NCBI RefSeq assembly: GCF_965200405.1
Contig: NZ_OZ241356.1
Coordinates: forward strand, 124,001-188,000
Length of the DNA: 64,000 nucleotides
Source of the DNA: Glacieibacterium sp965200405
Lineage (GTDB): Bacteria > Pseudomonadota > Alphaproteobacteria > Sphingomonadales > Sphingomonadaceae
Direction of reading: 5' to 3'
The stretch's first letter is position 1; the number at the start of each line of letters is the position of its first letter. Below, one piece after another: positions 33,712-42,712 of the stretch. A program made the translations under genes and the position numbers. Under the pieces are notes generated by a model, which had not been told where the DNA came from, did not search any database, and saw only the letters and a list, made by a program, of their open reading frames with translations.

Positions 33712-36700
33712 GAGCAAGACGAAGCTCCTCTGGGACTGCCCGGGTGCGGCCGTGACGGTGCACGAAACTGAAGATCGCCGGCACGAAGAACAAGGTTGCG
33801 GTGGTGGCAACGATCAGCCCGCCGATGACGGCGCGACCCAGCGGCGCATTCTGCTCGCCGCCTTCGCCGAGGCCGAGCGCCATCGGGGTCATGCCGATGA
33901 TCATCGCCAGCGCCGTCATCAACACCGGGCGGAAACGCACCATCCCCGCCTCCAGCGCCGCCTTGGTCGCATCGCCGAGCTCGTCGAGCCGCTCGCGCGC
34001 GAAGCTGACCACCAGGATCGAGTTCGCCGTGGCGACGCCCATGCACATGATCGCGCCGGTCAGCGCCGGCACCGACAGCGTCGTGCCGGTCGCGAACAGC
34101 ATCCAGACGATCCCGGCCAGCGCCGCGGGCAGCGCCATGACGATGACGAACGGGTCGAGCCAGCTCTGGAAGTTGACGACGATCAGCAGGTAGATCAGCA
34201 GGATCGCCGCGACGATGCCGAAGCCGAGACCCGAGAAGGCGGTCTGCATCGTCGTGTACTGGCCGCGCAGCGTCACCGTCACGCCCTTGCCGGCCTGCGG
34301 CTCCAGCTTCTTGATCGCGGCGTTGACGTCGTCGGCGACCGCCCCCAGGTCGCGGCCGACCGGCGTCGCATAGATGTCGATGACCGGCTGGATGTTGTAA
34401 TGGCTGACCACCGGCGCGGTGTTGGAACGCCGGATCGTGCTGAGCCCGCCCAGCGTCTGCGCCGCGGTGCCGTTGGCACCTGAGATCGGCACGCCGCTGA
34501 GGTCGGAGATCGAGCCGATGCGGTATTCCGGGGTCTGCGCCACGACCGGATAGGAAATGCCGTTCTCCGGGTTGAGGAAGAACACCGGCGCGGTGGTCGC
34601 GGTGCCGGCCAGCGTCGTGCCCAGGCTGTTGGTGACGTCGCGCTCGGTCAGGCCGTACTGCCCGATCCGCGAGCGATCGATGTCGACGTTGAGCTGCGGC
34701 GAGCGCGACGACTGCTGGATGCGCGCGTCGGCCAGCCCCGGGATGCCGCGGATGGCGCGCAGGATGCGCTCGGCATGCGCGGTATTGGCAGCCGCCTTGC
34801 GACCGGTGATCTGGATATCGATCGGGGCCGGGGCGCCGAAGTTCAGGATCTGGCTGGTGATGTCGGCGGGCAGGAAGGCGAAGGTCGTGCCCGGAAAGCT
34901 TTTCGGCAGCTCGCGGCGTAGCGTCTCGACATAGTCCGCGGTCGGCTTGTGACCCTCGTGCAGGCCGATCAGCATGTCGCCGTCCTGCGAGCCGATGGTA
35001 CCGGAATTGCCGTAGATCGTGTTGATCGAGCTGACCGGCAGCCCGATGTTGTCGACCACCGACGCCAGGTCGACCGGCGGGATCAGTTCGCGGACGCGGC
35101 GCTGGATGCGGTCGAACTGCGCCGACGTATCCTCGATCCGTGATCCGACCGGGGCGCGGACGTGCATGGTGATCTGGCCGGCGTCGATGCTGGGGAAAAA
35201 GTTGCTGCCGAGGAACGGCACCAGCAGGAACGACACCAGCACCAGCGCCATGAAGACGCTCATGAACAGCACACGGCCTGCCAGCGCACGCTCCAGCAGG
35301 CGGCCATAGCCGGTGCGGATGCGGGTGAAGCGGTGTTCGAAGCCGCGCTGGAAACGCACCAGCGGATTGCGCGACGCGGCGGTGCCGGCGGCATGCTCGT
35401 CGCTGCCCTTGGCGTGCGGGCGCAGCAGGTACATCGCCATCGTCGGCACCAGCGTCCGCGACAGGATGAACGAGGCGATCATCGCGAACACCACCGACAT
35501 CGCCATCGGCACGAACAGGAAGCCCGCGACGCCCGGCAGGAAGAACATCGGCACGAAGACGATGCAGATGCACAGCAGCGAGACGAACGCCGGCACGACG
35601 ATCTGCGCGGCGCCGTCGAGGATCGCCTGGATCACCGGCTTGCCCTGCTCCAGATGCCATTCGATGCTCTCGATAGTCACCGTCGCGTCGTCGACGAGGA
35701 TGCCGACCGCCAACGCCAGCCCGCCCAGCGTCATGACGTTGAGCGTCTGCCCGAACGCCGCAAGCATCGCCACCGCCGCCAGCACCGCCAGGGGGATCGA
35801 CAGCGCGATGATGACGGTCGAGCGCCACGAGCCGAGGAACAGCAGGATCATCAGCGAGGTCAGCGCCGCCGCGATGGCACCTTCGACGACGACGCCGGTG
35901 ACCGCGCCTTTGACGAACACCGACTGGTCGCCGATCGGCACGATCTTGAGCGTGTCGGGCAGGCCCGCGGCGATCTTGGGCAGCGCCGCCTTGACCCCGT
36001 CGACCACCGCCAGCGTCGAGGTCGCGCCGTTCTTGAGCACCGTCAGCAACACCGAGCGCCGCCCGTCGACATGGACGACATTGGTCTGCGGGCCGCTGCC
36101 GTCGCGGACGTTGGCGACGTCGCGCATGTAGATCGTCGCGCCGTTGACCACCTTGACCGGCAGGTCGTTCAGCGCCGCGATCGAGTTCGGCGCGTTGTTG
36201 AGCTTGATGCTGTACTGGTAGGTGCCGATCTTGGCGAAGCCCGCCGGGTTGATCTGGTTCTGCGCCGCGATGGCGTTGCCGATATCCTGCGCCGACAGGC
36301 CCTTGGACTGGAGCGCCGTTGGGTCGATGTCGATCTGGACCTGCCGCTGCCGGCCACCCGACGGATAAGGCACGGCGGCGCCTTGCACGGTGACCAGCGA
36401 CGGCCTGATCTGGTTGACGCCGAGGTCGAACAACTGCTGCTCGCTGAGGCCGCGGCCCTGTAGCGCCAGCTGGAGGATCGGCACGGTCGAGGCGCTGTAG
36501 TTGAGGATCAGCGGCGGCGTGATGCCCGGCGGCAACTGGCGCAGCACACTCTGCGATACCGAGGTCACCTGCGCCGTCGCGGTGCGGATGTCGGCGTCCG
36601 GCTGGAAGAAGATCTTGACGACGCCGATGCCCTGCAACGACTGGCTCTCGATATGCTCGATGTCGTTGACCGTGGTGGTCAGGACGCGCTCGTACGGGGC

Positions 36701-36895
36701 GATGATGCGGCCGCCCATGTCGTCGGCGGGCAGCCCGGAGTAATTCCACGCCACCGCGATCACCGGCACGCCGATGTTGGGGAAGATGTCGACCGGGGTG
36801 CGCAGCGCCGCCAGCACGCCGACGATGGCGATCAGCATCGCCATGACGATGAACGTCAGCGGACGGGTCAGCGCGATCCTGACAATGGCGATCAT
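33698..36895 (-). CDS. RND efflux transporter permease (AcrB/HAE1-type)
   Basis: Proton-driven inner-membrane pump of 1065 residues with 12 membrane helices and two large periplasmic loops. It starts MIAIVRIALTRPLTFIVMAM and contains FPNIGVPVIAVAWNYSGLPADDM, the helix-4 proton relay region LGGLALAVGILVDDATVTIE (paired aspartates) and GDGDML-type porter segments. Cargo is unknown; drugs, dyes, solvents or metals are possible, and the aspartate pair fits drug-type HAE1 pumps more than metal CusA types. ATG 36895 has AGAGG about 5 nt upstream. First gene of the pump-adaptor-channel operon and divergent from a LysR regulator. Confidence 0.95.
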   Translation of the reverse strand: MIAIVRIALTRPLTFIVMAMLIAIVGVLAALRTPVDIFPNIGVPVIAVAWNYSGLPADDMGGRIIAPYERVLTTTVNDIEHIESQSLQGIGVVKIFFQPDADIRTATAQVTSVSQSVLRQLPPGITPPLILNYSASTVPILQLALQGRGLSEQQLFDLGVNQIRPSLVTVQGAAVPYPSGGRQRQVQIDIDPTALQSKGLSAQDIGNAIAAQNQINPAGFAKIGTYQYSIKLNNAPNSIAALNDLPVKVVNGATIYMRDVANVRDGSGPQTNVVHVDGRRSVLLTVLKNGATSTLAVVDGVKAALPKIAAGLPDTLKIVPIGDQSVFVKGAVTGVVVEGAIAAALTSLMILLFLGSWRSTVIIALSIPLAVLAAVAMLAAFGQTLNVMTLGGLALAVGILVDDATVTIESIEWHLEQGKPVIQAILDGAAQIVVPAFVSLLCICIVFVPMFFLPGVAGFLFVPMAMSVVFAMIASFILSRTLVPTMAMYLLRPHAKGSDEHAAGTAASRNPLVRFQRGFEHRFTRIRTGYGRLLERALAGRVLFMSVFMALVLVSFLLVPFLGSNFFPSIDAGQITMHVRAPVGSRIEDTSAQFDRIQRRVRELIPPVDLASVVDNIGLPVSSINTIYGNSGTIGSQDGDMLIGLHEGHKPTADYVETLRRELPKSFPGTTFAFLPADITSQILNFGAPAPIDIQITGRKAAANTAHAERILRAIRGIPGLADARIQQSSRSPQLNVDIDRSRIGQYGLTERDVTNSLGTTLAGTATTAPVFFLNPENGISYPVVAQTPEYRIGSISDLSGVPISGANGTAAQTLGGLSTIRRSNTAPVVSHYNIQPVIDIYATPVGRDLGAVADDVNAAIKKLEPQAGKGVTVTLRGQYTTMQTAFSGLGFGIVAAILLIYLLIVVNFQSWLDPFVIVMALPAALAGIVWMLFATGTTLSVPALTGAIMCMGVATANSILVVSFARERLDELGDATKAALEAGMVRFRPVLMTALAMIIGMTPMALGLGEGGEQNAPLGRAVIGGLIVATTATLFFVPAIFSFVHRHGRTRAVPEELRLAHANA

Positions 36896-36931
36896 ACGAC
36901 CTCTTCCGGCCTGTCCGTGGCAAGCGCCCAA

Positions 36932-36970
36932 GCTGCATCGGGCGCCGCAACCATGGTTGTGCGATGCAGC
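36932..36970. promoter_or_regulatory. Nested palindromic operator candidate between RND operon and LysR gene
   Basis: Outer arms GCTGCATCG (36932-36940) and CGATGCAGC (36962-36970) are perfect inverted repeats; inside lies a perfect 12-bp palindrome CAACCATGGTTG (36948-36959). The whole is 39 bp in a 146-base divergent gap, the normal place for a LysR-type binding site controlling both transcripts. The nested layout suggests a recognition site plus an activation or second-regulator site. Confidence 0.55.
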
Positions 36971-37041
36971 ACTCTTGGGTGACAAAAGCCGCGCTGTCCA
37001 ATACATGATGAGCGTCGATCGATAGCGGAGGCGACCTGATC

Positions 37042-37989
37042 GTGCAGTTGCGTCGTTTTCGCTATTTCGTCACTGTCGCCGACGAGCTGCACTTCGGTCG
37101 CGCCGCCGAACGCCTCGGCATTTCGCAGCCACCGCTGAGCCAGCAAATCATGCGGCTGGAGCAGGAGCTGGGCGTCGAGCTGTTCGAGCGCACCAGCCGG
37201 CGCGTCCAGCTCACCGACGTCGGTCGCGTCTTCCTGGTCGAGGCGCGGCGCTGCATCGAGCAGGCCGACCATGCCGTCGCCACCGCCCAGCGCGCCCAGC
37301 GCGGCGAGATCGGCGACCTCGCGATCGGCTTCGCCAGCTCGACCCCGTTCACGCCGATCGTCGCCAAGGCGCTGTTCGAATTCCGCGCCAGTTTCCCCGC
37401 CGTCCATCTCGAACTCGAGGAAATGTCGCGCAGCGAGCAGATCGCCGGGCTGGTCGACCACAGCCTCGACATTGGCTTCATCCGGGGCGCCAACCCGCCT
37501 ATCCTGCCCTCGCCGCTGGTCACCACCGTCATCCTGGAGGAGCAGCTGCTGGTCGCGATGCGCGACGACCACCCGTTGGCGGACGGGCGCAAGCCGCTGC
37601 GTATCGCCGACCTCGCGGGTGAAGGGTTCGTGCTCTACGACCCCAACTCCGGCGCCGGCTTCAACGAGCATTTTGCCCGCCTGTGCCGCGAGGCGGGCTT
37701 TGAGCCCCGCATCGTGCAGGAGGTCAGCGGGCTGGCGACGCTGCTCGGGCTGGTCGCGGCAGGGTTCGGGCTGACCGTGCTGTCGCGCTCGCTGGCGGCG
37801 CTCAGCCTGGGCAATCTGGTCCATCGGCCACTCGACGACGCCGGTGCGGTAAGCCGCCTGTGGCTCACTCACCGCACCGACATGTCGCCCGCCTGCCGCA
37901 GCTTTGCCGCGATCGTCGTCGAGGCTAGCGGTGGAAGCGCCCGACCAGCGTCCCGCGGTCGAGGACATGGCCGTCCATCGCCTTCATGA
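37042..37989 (+). CDS. LysR family transcriptional regulator
   Basis: A 315-residue regulator, probably of the divergent RND pump operon. Residues 1-60 form the HTH (MQLRRFRYFVTVADELHFGRAAERLGISQPPLSQQI...FERTSRRVQLT); the remainder is a periplasmic-binding-like effector domain (GDLAIGFASSTPFTPIV, IGFIRGANPP, GLTVLSRSLAAL), near the BenM/CatM-like branch. GTG 37042 has GGAGG 10 nt upstream. The C-terminus is odd: after the natural end near AIVVEAS it runs on for about 20 residues (ending GRPSPS) through the convergent PEBP gene, overlapping it by 65 bases, as if the original stop was lost. Confidence 0.92.
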   Translation: MQLRRFRYFVTVADELHFGRAAERLGISQPPLSQQIMRLEQELGVELFERTSRRVQLTDVGRVFLVEARRCIEQADHAVATAQRAQRGEIGDLAIGFASSTPFTPIVAKALFEFRASFPAVHLELEEMSRSEQIAGLVDHSLDIGFIRGANPPILPSPLVTTVILEEQLLVAMRDDHPLADGRKPLRIADLAGEGFVLYDPNSGAGFNEHFARLCREAGFEPRIVQEVSGLATLLGLVAAGFGLTVLSRSLAALSLGNLVHRPLDDAGAVSRLWLTHRTDMSPACRSFAAIVVEASGGSARPASRGRGHGRPSPS

Positions 37990-38509
37990 CGTCGACCCGC
38001 GTCGCCTCGGCAGTCAGGTCGAGCTTGGTGTCCAGCGCGTAGATCTCGAAGATATAGTGGTGATAGACGCCGGCCGGCGCGCCGGGCGGACGATAGCCAT
38101 AGGGCCCCTGCACCTTGATCTGCACGGTGCCGTCCGGCAGCGTCGGCACCTTCGGCACGCCCTCCGGCAGCGAGGTCGTGGTCGCCGGGATGTTGAAGGC
38201 GACCCAATGGGTATTGTCGGCGGTGCTCTTGCCGACGACGACGTCGCTGTCGTGCATGACCAGCGTGAAGCTCTTGGTCCCGGCCGGGGCGCTGGTCCAG
38301 GCGAGCGCCGGCGAACCACCAGGCGGCACGGCCTTGGCGGTGTAGCGGTCAGGCAGGATCCCGCCGTCCTCGAACGAGGTGCTGGTCAGGCCCATCAGGA
38401 CCGGGTGCATGCCGCTGGGCGGCGAGGCCGGCGCGGCGGGAGCCTGGGCCGAAGCAGCGCTCGACACGCCCATCACGGCTGCAACTGTAATCGCCTTCAA
38501 CCACTGCAT
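37925..38509 (-). CDS. YbhB/YbcL-family (PEBP/Raf kinase inhibitor-like) exported protein
   Basis: Phosphatidylethanolamine-binding-protein fold, 194 residues. A Sec signal peptide (MQWLKAITVAAVMGVSSAASAQA) puts it in the periplasm. The ligand-pocket motifs are present: LTSTSFEDGG, SPALAWTSAPAGTKSFTLVMHDSDV, THWVAFNIPA, YGYRPPGAPAGVYHHYIFEIYALD. Bacterial members have no settled function. The final residues GHVLDRGTLVGRFHR match the normal family end, so this gene's 3' end is sound and the overlapping LysR tail is the abnormal partner. An AT-richer stretch just upstream (about 38550-38575) may hold the promoter. Confidence 0.92.
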   Translation of the reverse strand: MQWLKAITVAAVMGVSSAASAQAPAAPASPPSGMHPVLMGLTSTSFEDGGILPDRYTAKAVPPGGSPALAWTSAPAGTKSFTLVMHDSDVVVGKSTADNTHWVAFNIPATTTSLPEGVPKVPTLPDGTVQIKVQGPYGYRPPGAPAGVYHHYIFEIYALDTKLDLTAEATRVDVMKAMDGHVLDRGTLVGRFHR

Positions 38510-38622
38510 CGAAAATCCCCATGTTTCTTCAAGTGACGCTGAACACGTTTCGCCAGAATTAAAGAATTCATTGCATCTGTCCAGCCGGATCGCGCCAACT
38601 CATCCTTGCGAGCAACAGATTG

Positions 38623-39312
38623 TCACAATGTCATCAACCGATAACCGATGCCGAGGTCATTGACGATTAAGCGCGGCGTCGCCGGATCGGCCTCCAGCTT
38701 GAGGCGAAGGTTGCGTACCACTACGCGCAGATATTCGACATTGTCGCGGTACGCCCCACCCCATGCCGCCGTAAGCAACTGTGCATGAGTGACAATGCGC
38801 CCAGGAAAGGCGGCGAGCTCGGCGAGCACGGCGTATTCCCGCGCCGTCAGGTGCACCTCGGCACCGCCGCGGTGGACGAGGCGGGCCATCAGGTCGATCT
38901 GGACATCGCCGACCACGAGAGGCCCGGCGCGCGCATCGCCGGCCGCCGTATGGCGCAATGCGCTGCGCACCCGGGCGAGCAGTTCGTCGGTATCGAACGG
39001 CTTGGTGAGGTAATCGCTGGCACCGAGGTCGAGCGCGCTGACCTTCTCGTCCGTCGCGGTCCGTGCGGAGATGACGATCAGCGGCGCGGCGCTCTTGGCG
39101 CGGATCAGCGGGATCAGCTCCAGCCCGTCGCGATCGGGCAGGCCGAGGTCGAGCAGGATGACGTCGGGGCGGTCGATATCGACCGCCGCCAGTGCCGCGC
39201 GCGCCGTATCCGCCTCGACCACCGCATAGGCGGCGCGCGCCAGTGCGGATTTCAGCAGCCGGCGGATCTGCGGCTCGTCGTCGACGACGAGCACCTTGCG
39301 CGGCGCGGTCAT
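38623..39312 (-). CDS. kdpE: Response regulator KdpE
   Basis: OmpR-type response regulator (229 aa) of the KdpDE potassium/turgor system, which turns on kdpFABC when K+ is scarce. The receiver domain shows acidic pair D11/D12, phospho-acceptor D55 (LLDLGLPDRDG), T/S at ISA and K in LTKPF; the C-terminal winged helix ends EYLRVVVRNLRLKLE...LGIGYRLM. Its ATG overlaps the kdpD stop (ATGA), so sensor and regulator are coupled. Last gene of the kdp operon. Confidence 0.96.
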   Translation of the reverse strand: MTAPRKVLVVDDEPQIRRLLKSALARAAYAVVEADTARAALAAVDIDRPDVILLDLGLPDRDGLELIPLIRAKSAAPLIVISARTATDEKVSALDLGASDYLTKPFDTDELLARVRSALRHTAAGDARAGPLVVGDVQIDLMARLVHRGGAEVHLTAREYAVLAELAAFPGRIVTHAQLLTAAWGGAYRDNVEYLRVVVRNLRLKLEADPATPRLIVNDLGIGYRLMTL

Positions 39313-41984
39313 GGCGCCGCGTCCGGATCGACGGTGCGGACCAGCAGGCTTTCGGGAAAGGTCAGCGTGAAGCTCGCGCCGCGGGGCTCGTCGCGGTCGA
39401 TTGCCGCGACCCCGATGCCCATCGCCTCGGCGAAGCCCTTGACGATGGCAAGGCCCAGGCCGGTGCCACCGCTCGACCGGTCCGATCCCTGGAGGTGCGA
39501 GAAGGTCTCGAACACCGCGGTCTCGCGTCCCGGCGGCAGGCCCGGGCCCTGGTCGAGGATGGACAGGGTCAGCGCCTCGCGTGTCCGCCTGGCGACGATA
39601 TCGATCGGCGATCCCGGGTCGGAGTATTTGCCGGCATTGTCGAGCAGGTTGATCAGGCAGTGATGGAATAGCTGCGGATCGACCCGGACCAGCGGCAGGT
39701 CGGGCGCGACGTCGAGCACCAGCGCATGCCCGGCCAGTGAGCGGCGCAGGTCGTGCGAGGCGCTGGCGATCGCATCGACCAGGTCGACCGCTTCCAGGTT
39801 GAGGCGGATGCTGCCCGCCTCGACCCGGACCATGTCGAGCAAATTGGCGACGAAGCGCGCCAGCCGCTGGGTCTCGTTGTCGAGGGTCTCGACGATGTGG
39901 TGCAACGGCTCCGCGACGGCATGCGGTCGCAGCTCGGCGACCGACGCGGCAATGACGGTCAAGGGCGTCCGCAGGTCATGGCCCAGCGACGACAGCAGCG
40001 CGGCGCGCAACCGGTCACGCTCGGTCAGCCGCGACACGTCGGCCATGTCGGCGGCATAGCGCAGCCGCTCCAGTGCCAGCGCCGACTGGTCAAGCAGGCT
40101 GAGCAGCAGCGGCATGCGGTCCGACCGCACCGGGTCGCCGCCGTCTTCCCGCGCCAGGCCGAGCACGCCGATCACTCCGGTCGAAGTGCGCAGCGGCTGG
40201 AACAGCCAGTCGGCCGCCGGCAGTGTCTCGGCCCCTCGCCCCGCCGCCTGGCCCCGATCGAGGACCCAGCTCGCCGCCGCCAATTCGATCTCGCCGAGGG
40301 TCCCGTCGGGCGGATAAGCGGCCTTGACGACCAATCCGGCGGGCCCGGGCAACAGCAGGACGACATGGGCGTCGAACAGCCGCGCGATCTCGGCGCACAC
40401 CGCCTGCCCCAGCTCGACCGCGGTCGACGCGCCGATCAGCTGCCGCGCGAACCCGGCCAGCGCGGCGTTCTGGCGGGCGCTGCTCGCGGCAAGGTCGGCC
40501 TGGATACGCACGCCACCGGCGAGGCGGCTGGTGATGCCCGCCGCACCGAGCAGGATGATGAAGGTCAGGACGTTGCTCGGGTCGCTGACCGTGAATGTGT
40601 AGATCGGCGGCAGGAAGAAGAAGTTATACGCCAGCGACGCGACCACCCCGGTGGCGAGGCCGGCGCGCAGCCCGAACAGGCTGGCCACCGCCATCACCGG
40701 CAACAGGTAAAGCAGGTCGATCGGCGAGGCCCCGACCAGTGGCTCGATCAGCCGCCCGATCAGCGTGATCGCCGCGACCAGGCCAAGCGCGACGGCGTAG
40801 GCGCGGGGCTCGACCGGCGCTCGGGACCGCAGCACCGGCTCGATCTTGGCGACCCCCTCCTCCGAAGGCAGGACATGGACCGCGATGCCCGGCGTCTCGC
40901 GCACCAGCCGGTCGACGACCGAGCCGTGGCGCAACTGGAACCAGCGCGACCGCGTCGACTTGGCAATGACGATCTGCGTCGTCCGCGCTTCCAGCGCATA
41001 GCCGCGCAAGCCGTCGACGACATTGCGCGCCGGGATCGACACGGTCACCGCGCCGAGCTGTGCCGCCAGCGCCAGCGTGTCGGACAGCCGGGCGCGGTCG
41101 ACCGGCCCCAGCGTCTGGCTGCGCGGCGTCTCGATATGGATCGCGGTCCACGGCGCGCGCAGGGCATCGGCGAGGCGCTTGGCGGCGCGGACCAGTTGCG
41201 GCGCGCTCGGCAGTTCGCTGACCGCGACCAGCACCCGCTCGCCCGCCGCGAACGTCCCGGCCAGCGAGTGCGCGCGGACATAGTCGAGCATCTGGGCATC
41301 GACGACGTGCGCCGCGCGGCGCAGCGCCAGTTCGCGCAACGCCTGCAAATTGGATTTCGAGAAGAAATGCCCGAGCGCTCGCGACGCTTCCTCCGGGACA
41401 TAGACCTTGCCGGCCTTGAGCCGTTCGATCAGCTCGTCGGGTGGAATATCGACGATCTCGATCTCGGCGGTGTCGAGCATGCGATCAGGCACCGTCTCGC
41501 GAACGCGAACGCGCGTGAAGCTGGCGACGATGTCGTTGAGGCTCTCGACGTGCTGGATGTTGATCGTCGAGAATACGTCGATGCCGGCCGCGAGCAGTTC
41601 CTCGACGTCCTGGTAGCGCTTGGGATGGCGGCTGCCCGGCGCGTTGGTGTGCGCCAACTCGTCGACCAGCACCAGCTTGGGCTGTCGCGCCAGGATCGCG
41701 TCGAGGTCCATCTCGCTGAGCGTCCGGCCCTGATAGGCGATGCTCCGGCGCGGAATGGTTTCGAGCGGGCGGGTCAGTGCCTCGGTCTCGGCCCGGCCAT
41801 GCGTCTCGACCACGCCGATGACGACGTCGTCGCCGTTCCTCGCCCGCTCGGCGCCGTCGAGCAGCATCTCATAGGTCTTGCCGACGCCGGGCGCCGCACC
41901 CAGGAAGACCTTGAGGCGGCCCCGCCCCTCCTGCGCCGCCGCTTCGAGGAATGCCTCGGGGGCCGGACGATCCGCCTCGGTCAA
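39309..41984 (-). CDS. kdpD: Sensor histidine kinase KdpD
   Basis: Membrane sensor kinase (891 aa) for K+ limitation. Order of domains: KdpD N-terminal domain with Walker A GAAPGVGKT (residues 29-37) and LAHTNAPGSRHPKRYQDV; a universal-stress-protein-like domain (about 240-370); four membrane helices (DUF4118, about 390-490, LLYLLPVMAVASLFGLRAG); a GAF-like segment; HisKA with phospho-acceptor histidine in SSLGHDLRTPLTV; and HATPase_c (LLDNAGKYSDPG, GTGLGLAIVKG). TTG 41984 is the start: it reads LTEADRPAPEAF, matching the usual short N-terminus, and overlaps the toxin stop as TTGA. No ribosome-binding site is seen, so kdpD translation probably depends on ribosomes finishing the toxin gene. 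Confidence 0.95.
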   Translation of the reverse strand: MTEADRPAPEAFLEAAAQEGRGRLKVFLGAAPGVGKTYEMLLDGAERARNGDDVVIGVVETHGRAETEALTRPLETIPRRSIAYQGRTLSEMDLDAILARQPKLVLVDELAHTNAPGSRHPKRYQDVEELLAAGIDVFSTINIQHVESLNDIVASFTRVRVRETVPDRMLDTAEIEIVDIPPDELIERLKAGKVYVPEEASRALGHFFSKSNLQALRELALRRAAHVVDAQMLDYVRAHSLAGTFAAGERVLVAVSELPSAPQLVRAAKRLADALRAPWTAIHIETPRSQTLGPVDRARLSDTLALAAQLGAVTVSIPARNVVDGLRGYALEARTTQIVIAKSTRSRWFQLRHGSVVDRLVRETPGIAVHVLPSEEGVAKIEPVLRSRAPVEPRAYAVALGLVAAITLIGRLIEPLVGASPIDLLYLLPVMAVASLFGLRAGLATGVVASLAYNFFFLPPIYTFTVSDPSNVLTFIILLGAAGITSRLAGGVRIQADLAASSARQNAALAGFARQLIGASTAVELGQAVCAEIARLFDAHVVLLLPGPAGLVVKAAYPPDGTLGEIELAAASWVLDRGQAAGRGAETLPAADWLFQPLRTSTGVIGVLGLAREDGGDPVRSDRMPLLLSLLDQSALALERLRYAADMADVSRLTERDRLRAALLSSLGHDLRTPLTVIAASVAELRPHAVAEPLHHIVETLDNETQRLARFVANLLDMVRVEAGSIRLNLEAVDLVDAIASASHDLRRSLAGHALVLDVAPDLPLVRVDPQLFHHCLINLLDNAGKYSDPGSPIDIVARRTREALTLSILDQGPGLPPGRETAVFETFSHLQGSDRSSGGTGLGLAIVKGFAEAMGIGVAAIDRDEPRGASFTLTFPESLLVRTVDPDAAP

Positions 41985-42436
41985 AGCAGCGACGCGAGCA
42001 GCGGGTGAGGATCGTCTGCGAACGGGTTGATCACGGTCAGCCCGCGCCAGACGAAGCCGTGCTGCATGTCCTCGGAGAGGAGGATGGCGCATTCGGCCTC
42101 GGATGAAGCCGCGATGATGACGGAGTCCCAATGTTGAAGGCCGTGGTCGCGAACGATCGACAGCGCAGACCTGAGGGTGGTCACCTCAGTCGGCAGGGGA
42201 CTGAACCCGACCAGCCACTGCTCGAACATGGTGTCGATCTTCTGGCTGGAGAAGCCCGACTTGCGAACCATGACATGCAAGGCTTCCCCCAAAGCCTGTA
42301 TCGGCGCGAACAGATCTGCGACCTTGAGCAGCTTCAGATAGAGATCCTGAGCTTGCTCAATCTTGGCCGCATCACCGGGAACCACCCTGCCGTCGGCGAA
42401 ATAGACAAGGATGTTACTGTCGAACGCTATGCGCAT
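41981..42436 (-). CDS. PIN-domain ribonuclease, VapC-type toxin
   Basis: PIN-domain protein of 151 residues, predicted to be an Mg2+-dependent RNase toxin that inhibits translation. The acidic active-site set is complete: D6 (FDSNILVYF), E51 (ALGEAL), D104 (HWDSVIIAA) and D123 (LLSEDMQHG). ATG 42436 overlaps the antitoxin stop (TGATG); a GTG one codon upstream is possible. The stop overlaps the kdpD start. The pair is inserted between kdpC and kdpD, an unusual site. Base composition is a little less GC-rich than kdpD, suggesting later arrival. Confidence 0.9.
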   Translation of the reverse strand: MRIAFDSNILVYFADGRVVPGDAAKIEQAQDLYLKLLKVADLFAPIQALGEALHVMVRKSGFSSQKIDTMFEQWLVGFSPLPTEVTTLRSALSIVRDHGLQHWDSVIIAASSEAECAILLSEDMQHGFVWRGLTVINPFADDPHPLLASLL

Positions 42437-42705
42437 CACTTGTCGTCAGTGTTGAATTTGCTGTGACGGTCATACAAGTCTTCGCGCGTCCAAGGCCCGG
42501 TGACAAAGCCCGGCTGCGACCGGAAATAAGCGATCATCCGTTCACCCGCCTCGATCCGACGAGCGCGTGCGTCATCTTCGGTCGGCACCAGCTTGGCAAT
42601 CGGCTTGCCACGGCGTTCGATGGTGATGACCTCGCCCGTTTCCACCTCGCCCAGCAGGCGGGAGAAGTTCTGGTTGGCTTCGCTGGCGGAAACGGTCCGG
42701 GCCAT
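42436..42705 (-). CDS. Phd/YefM-type antitoxin
   Basis: Antitoxin of 89 residues that should bind the PIN toxin and repress its own promoter. The N-terminal Phd fold is seen in TVSASEANQNFSRLLGEVETGEVITIERRGKPIAKLVP; the acidic/aromatic C-terminal part (TREDLYDRHSKFNTDDK) is the probable toxin-neutralising tail. ATG 42705 is chosen: AGGAG lies 7 nt upstream, and it begins MARTVSASEAN as the family does. The gap to the kdpC stop is 31 bases and holds a perfect inverted repeat. The pair mixes a Phd-type antitoxin with a VapC-type toxin, a known combination. Confidence 0.9.
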   Translation of the reverse strand: MARTVSASEANQNFSRLLGEVETGEVITIERRGKPIAKLVPTEDDARARRIEAGERMIAYFRSQPGFVTGPWTREDLYDRHSKFNTDDK

Positions 42706-42712
42706 CCGTCGG

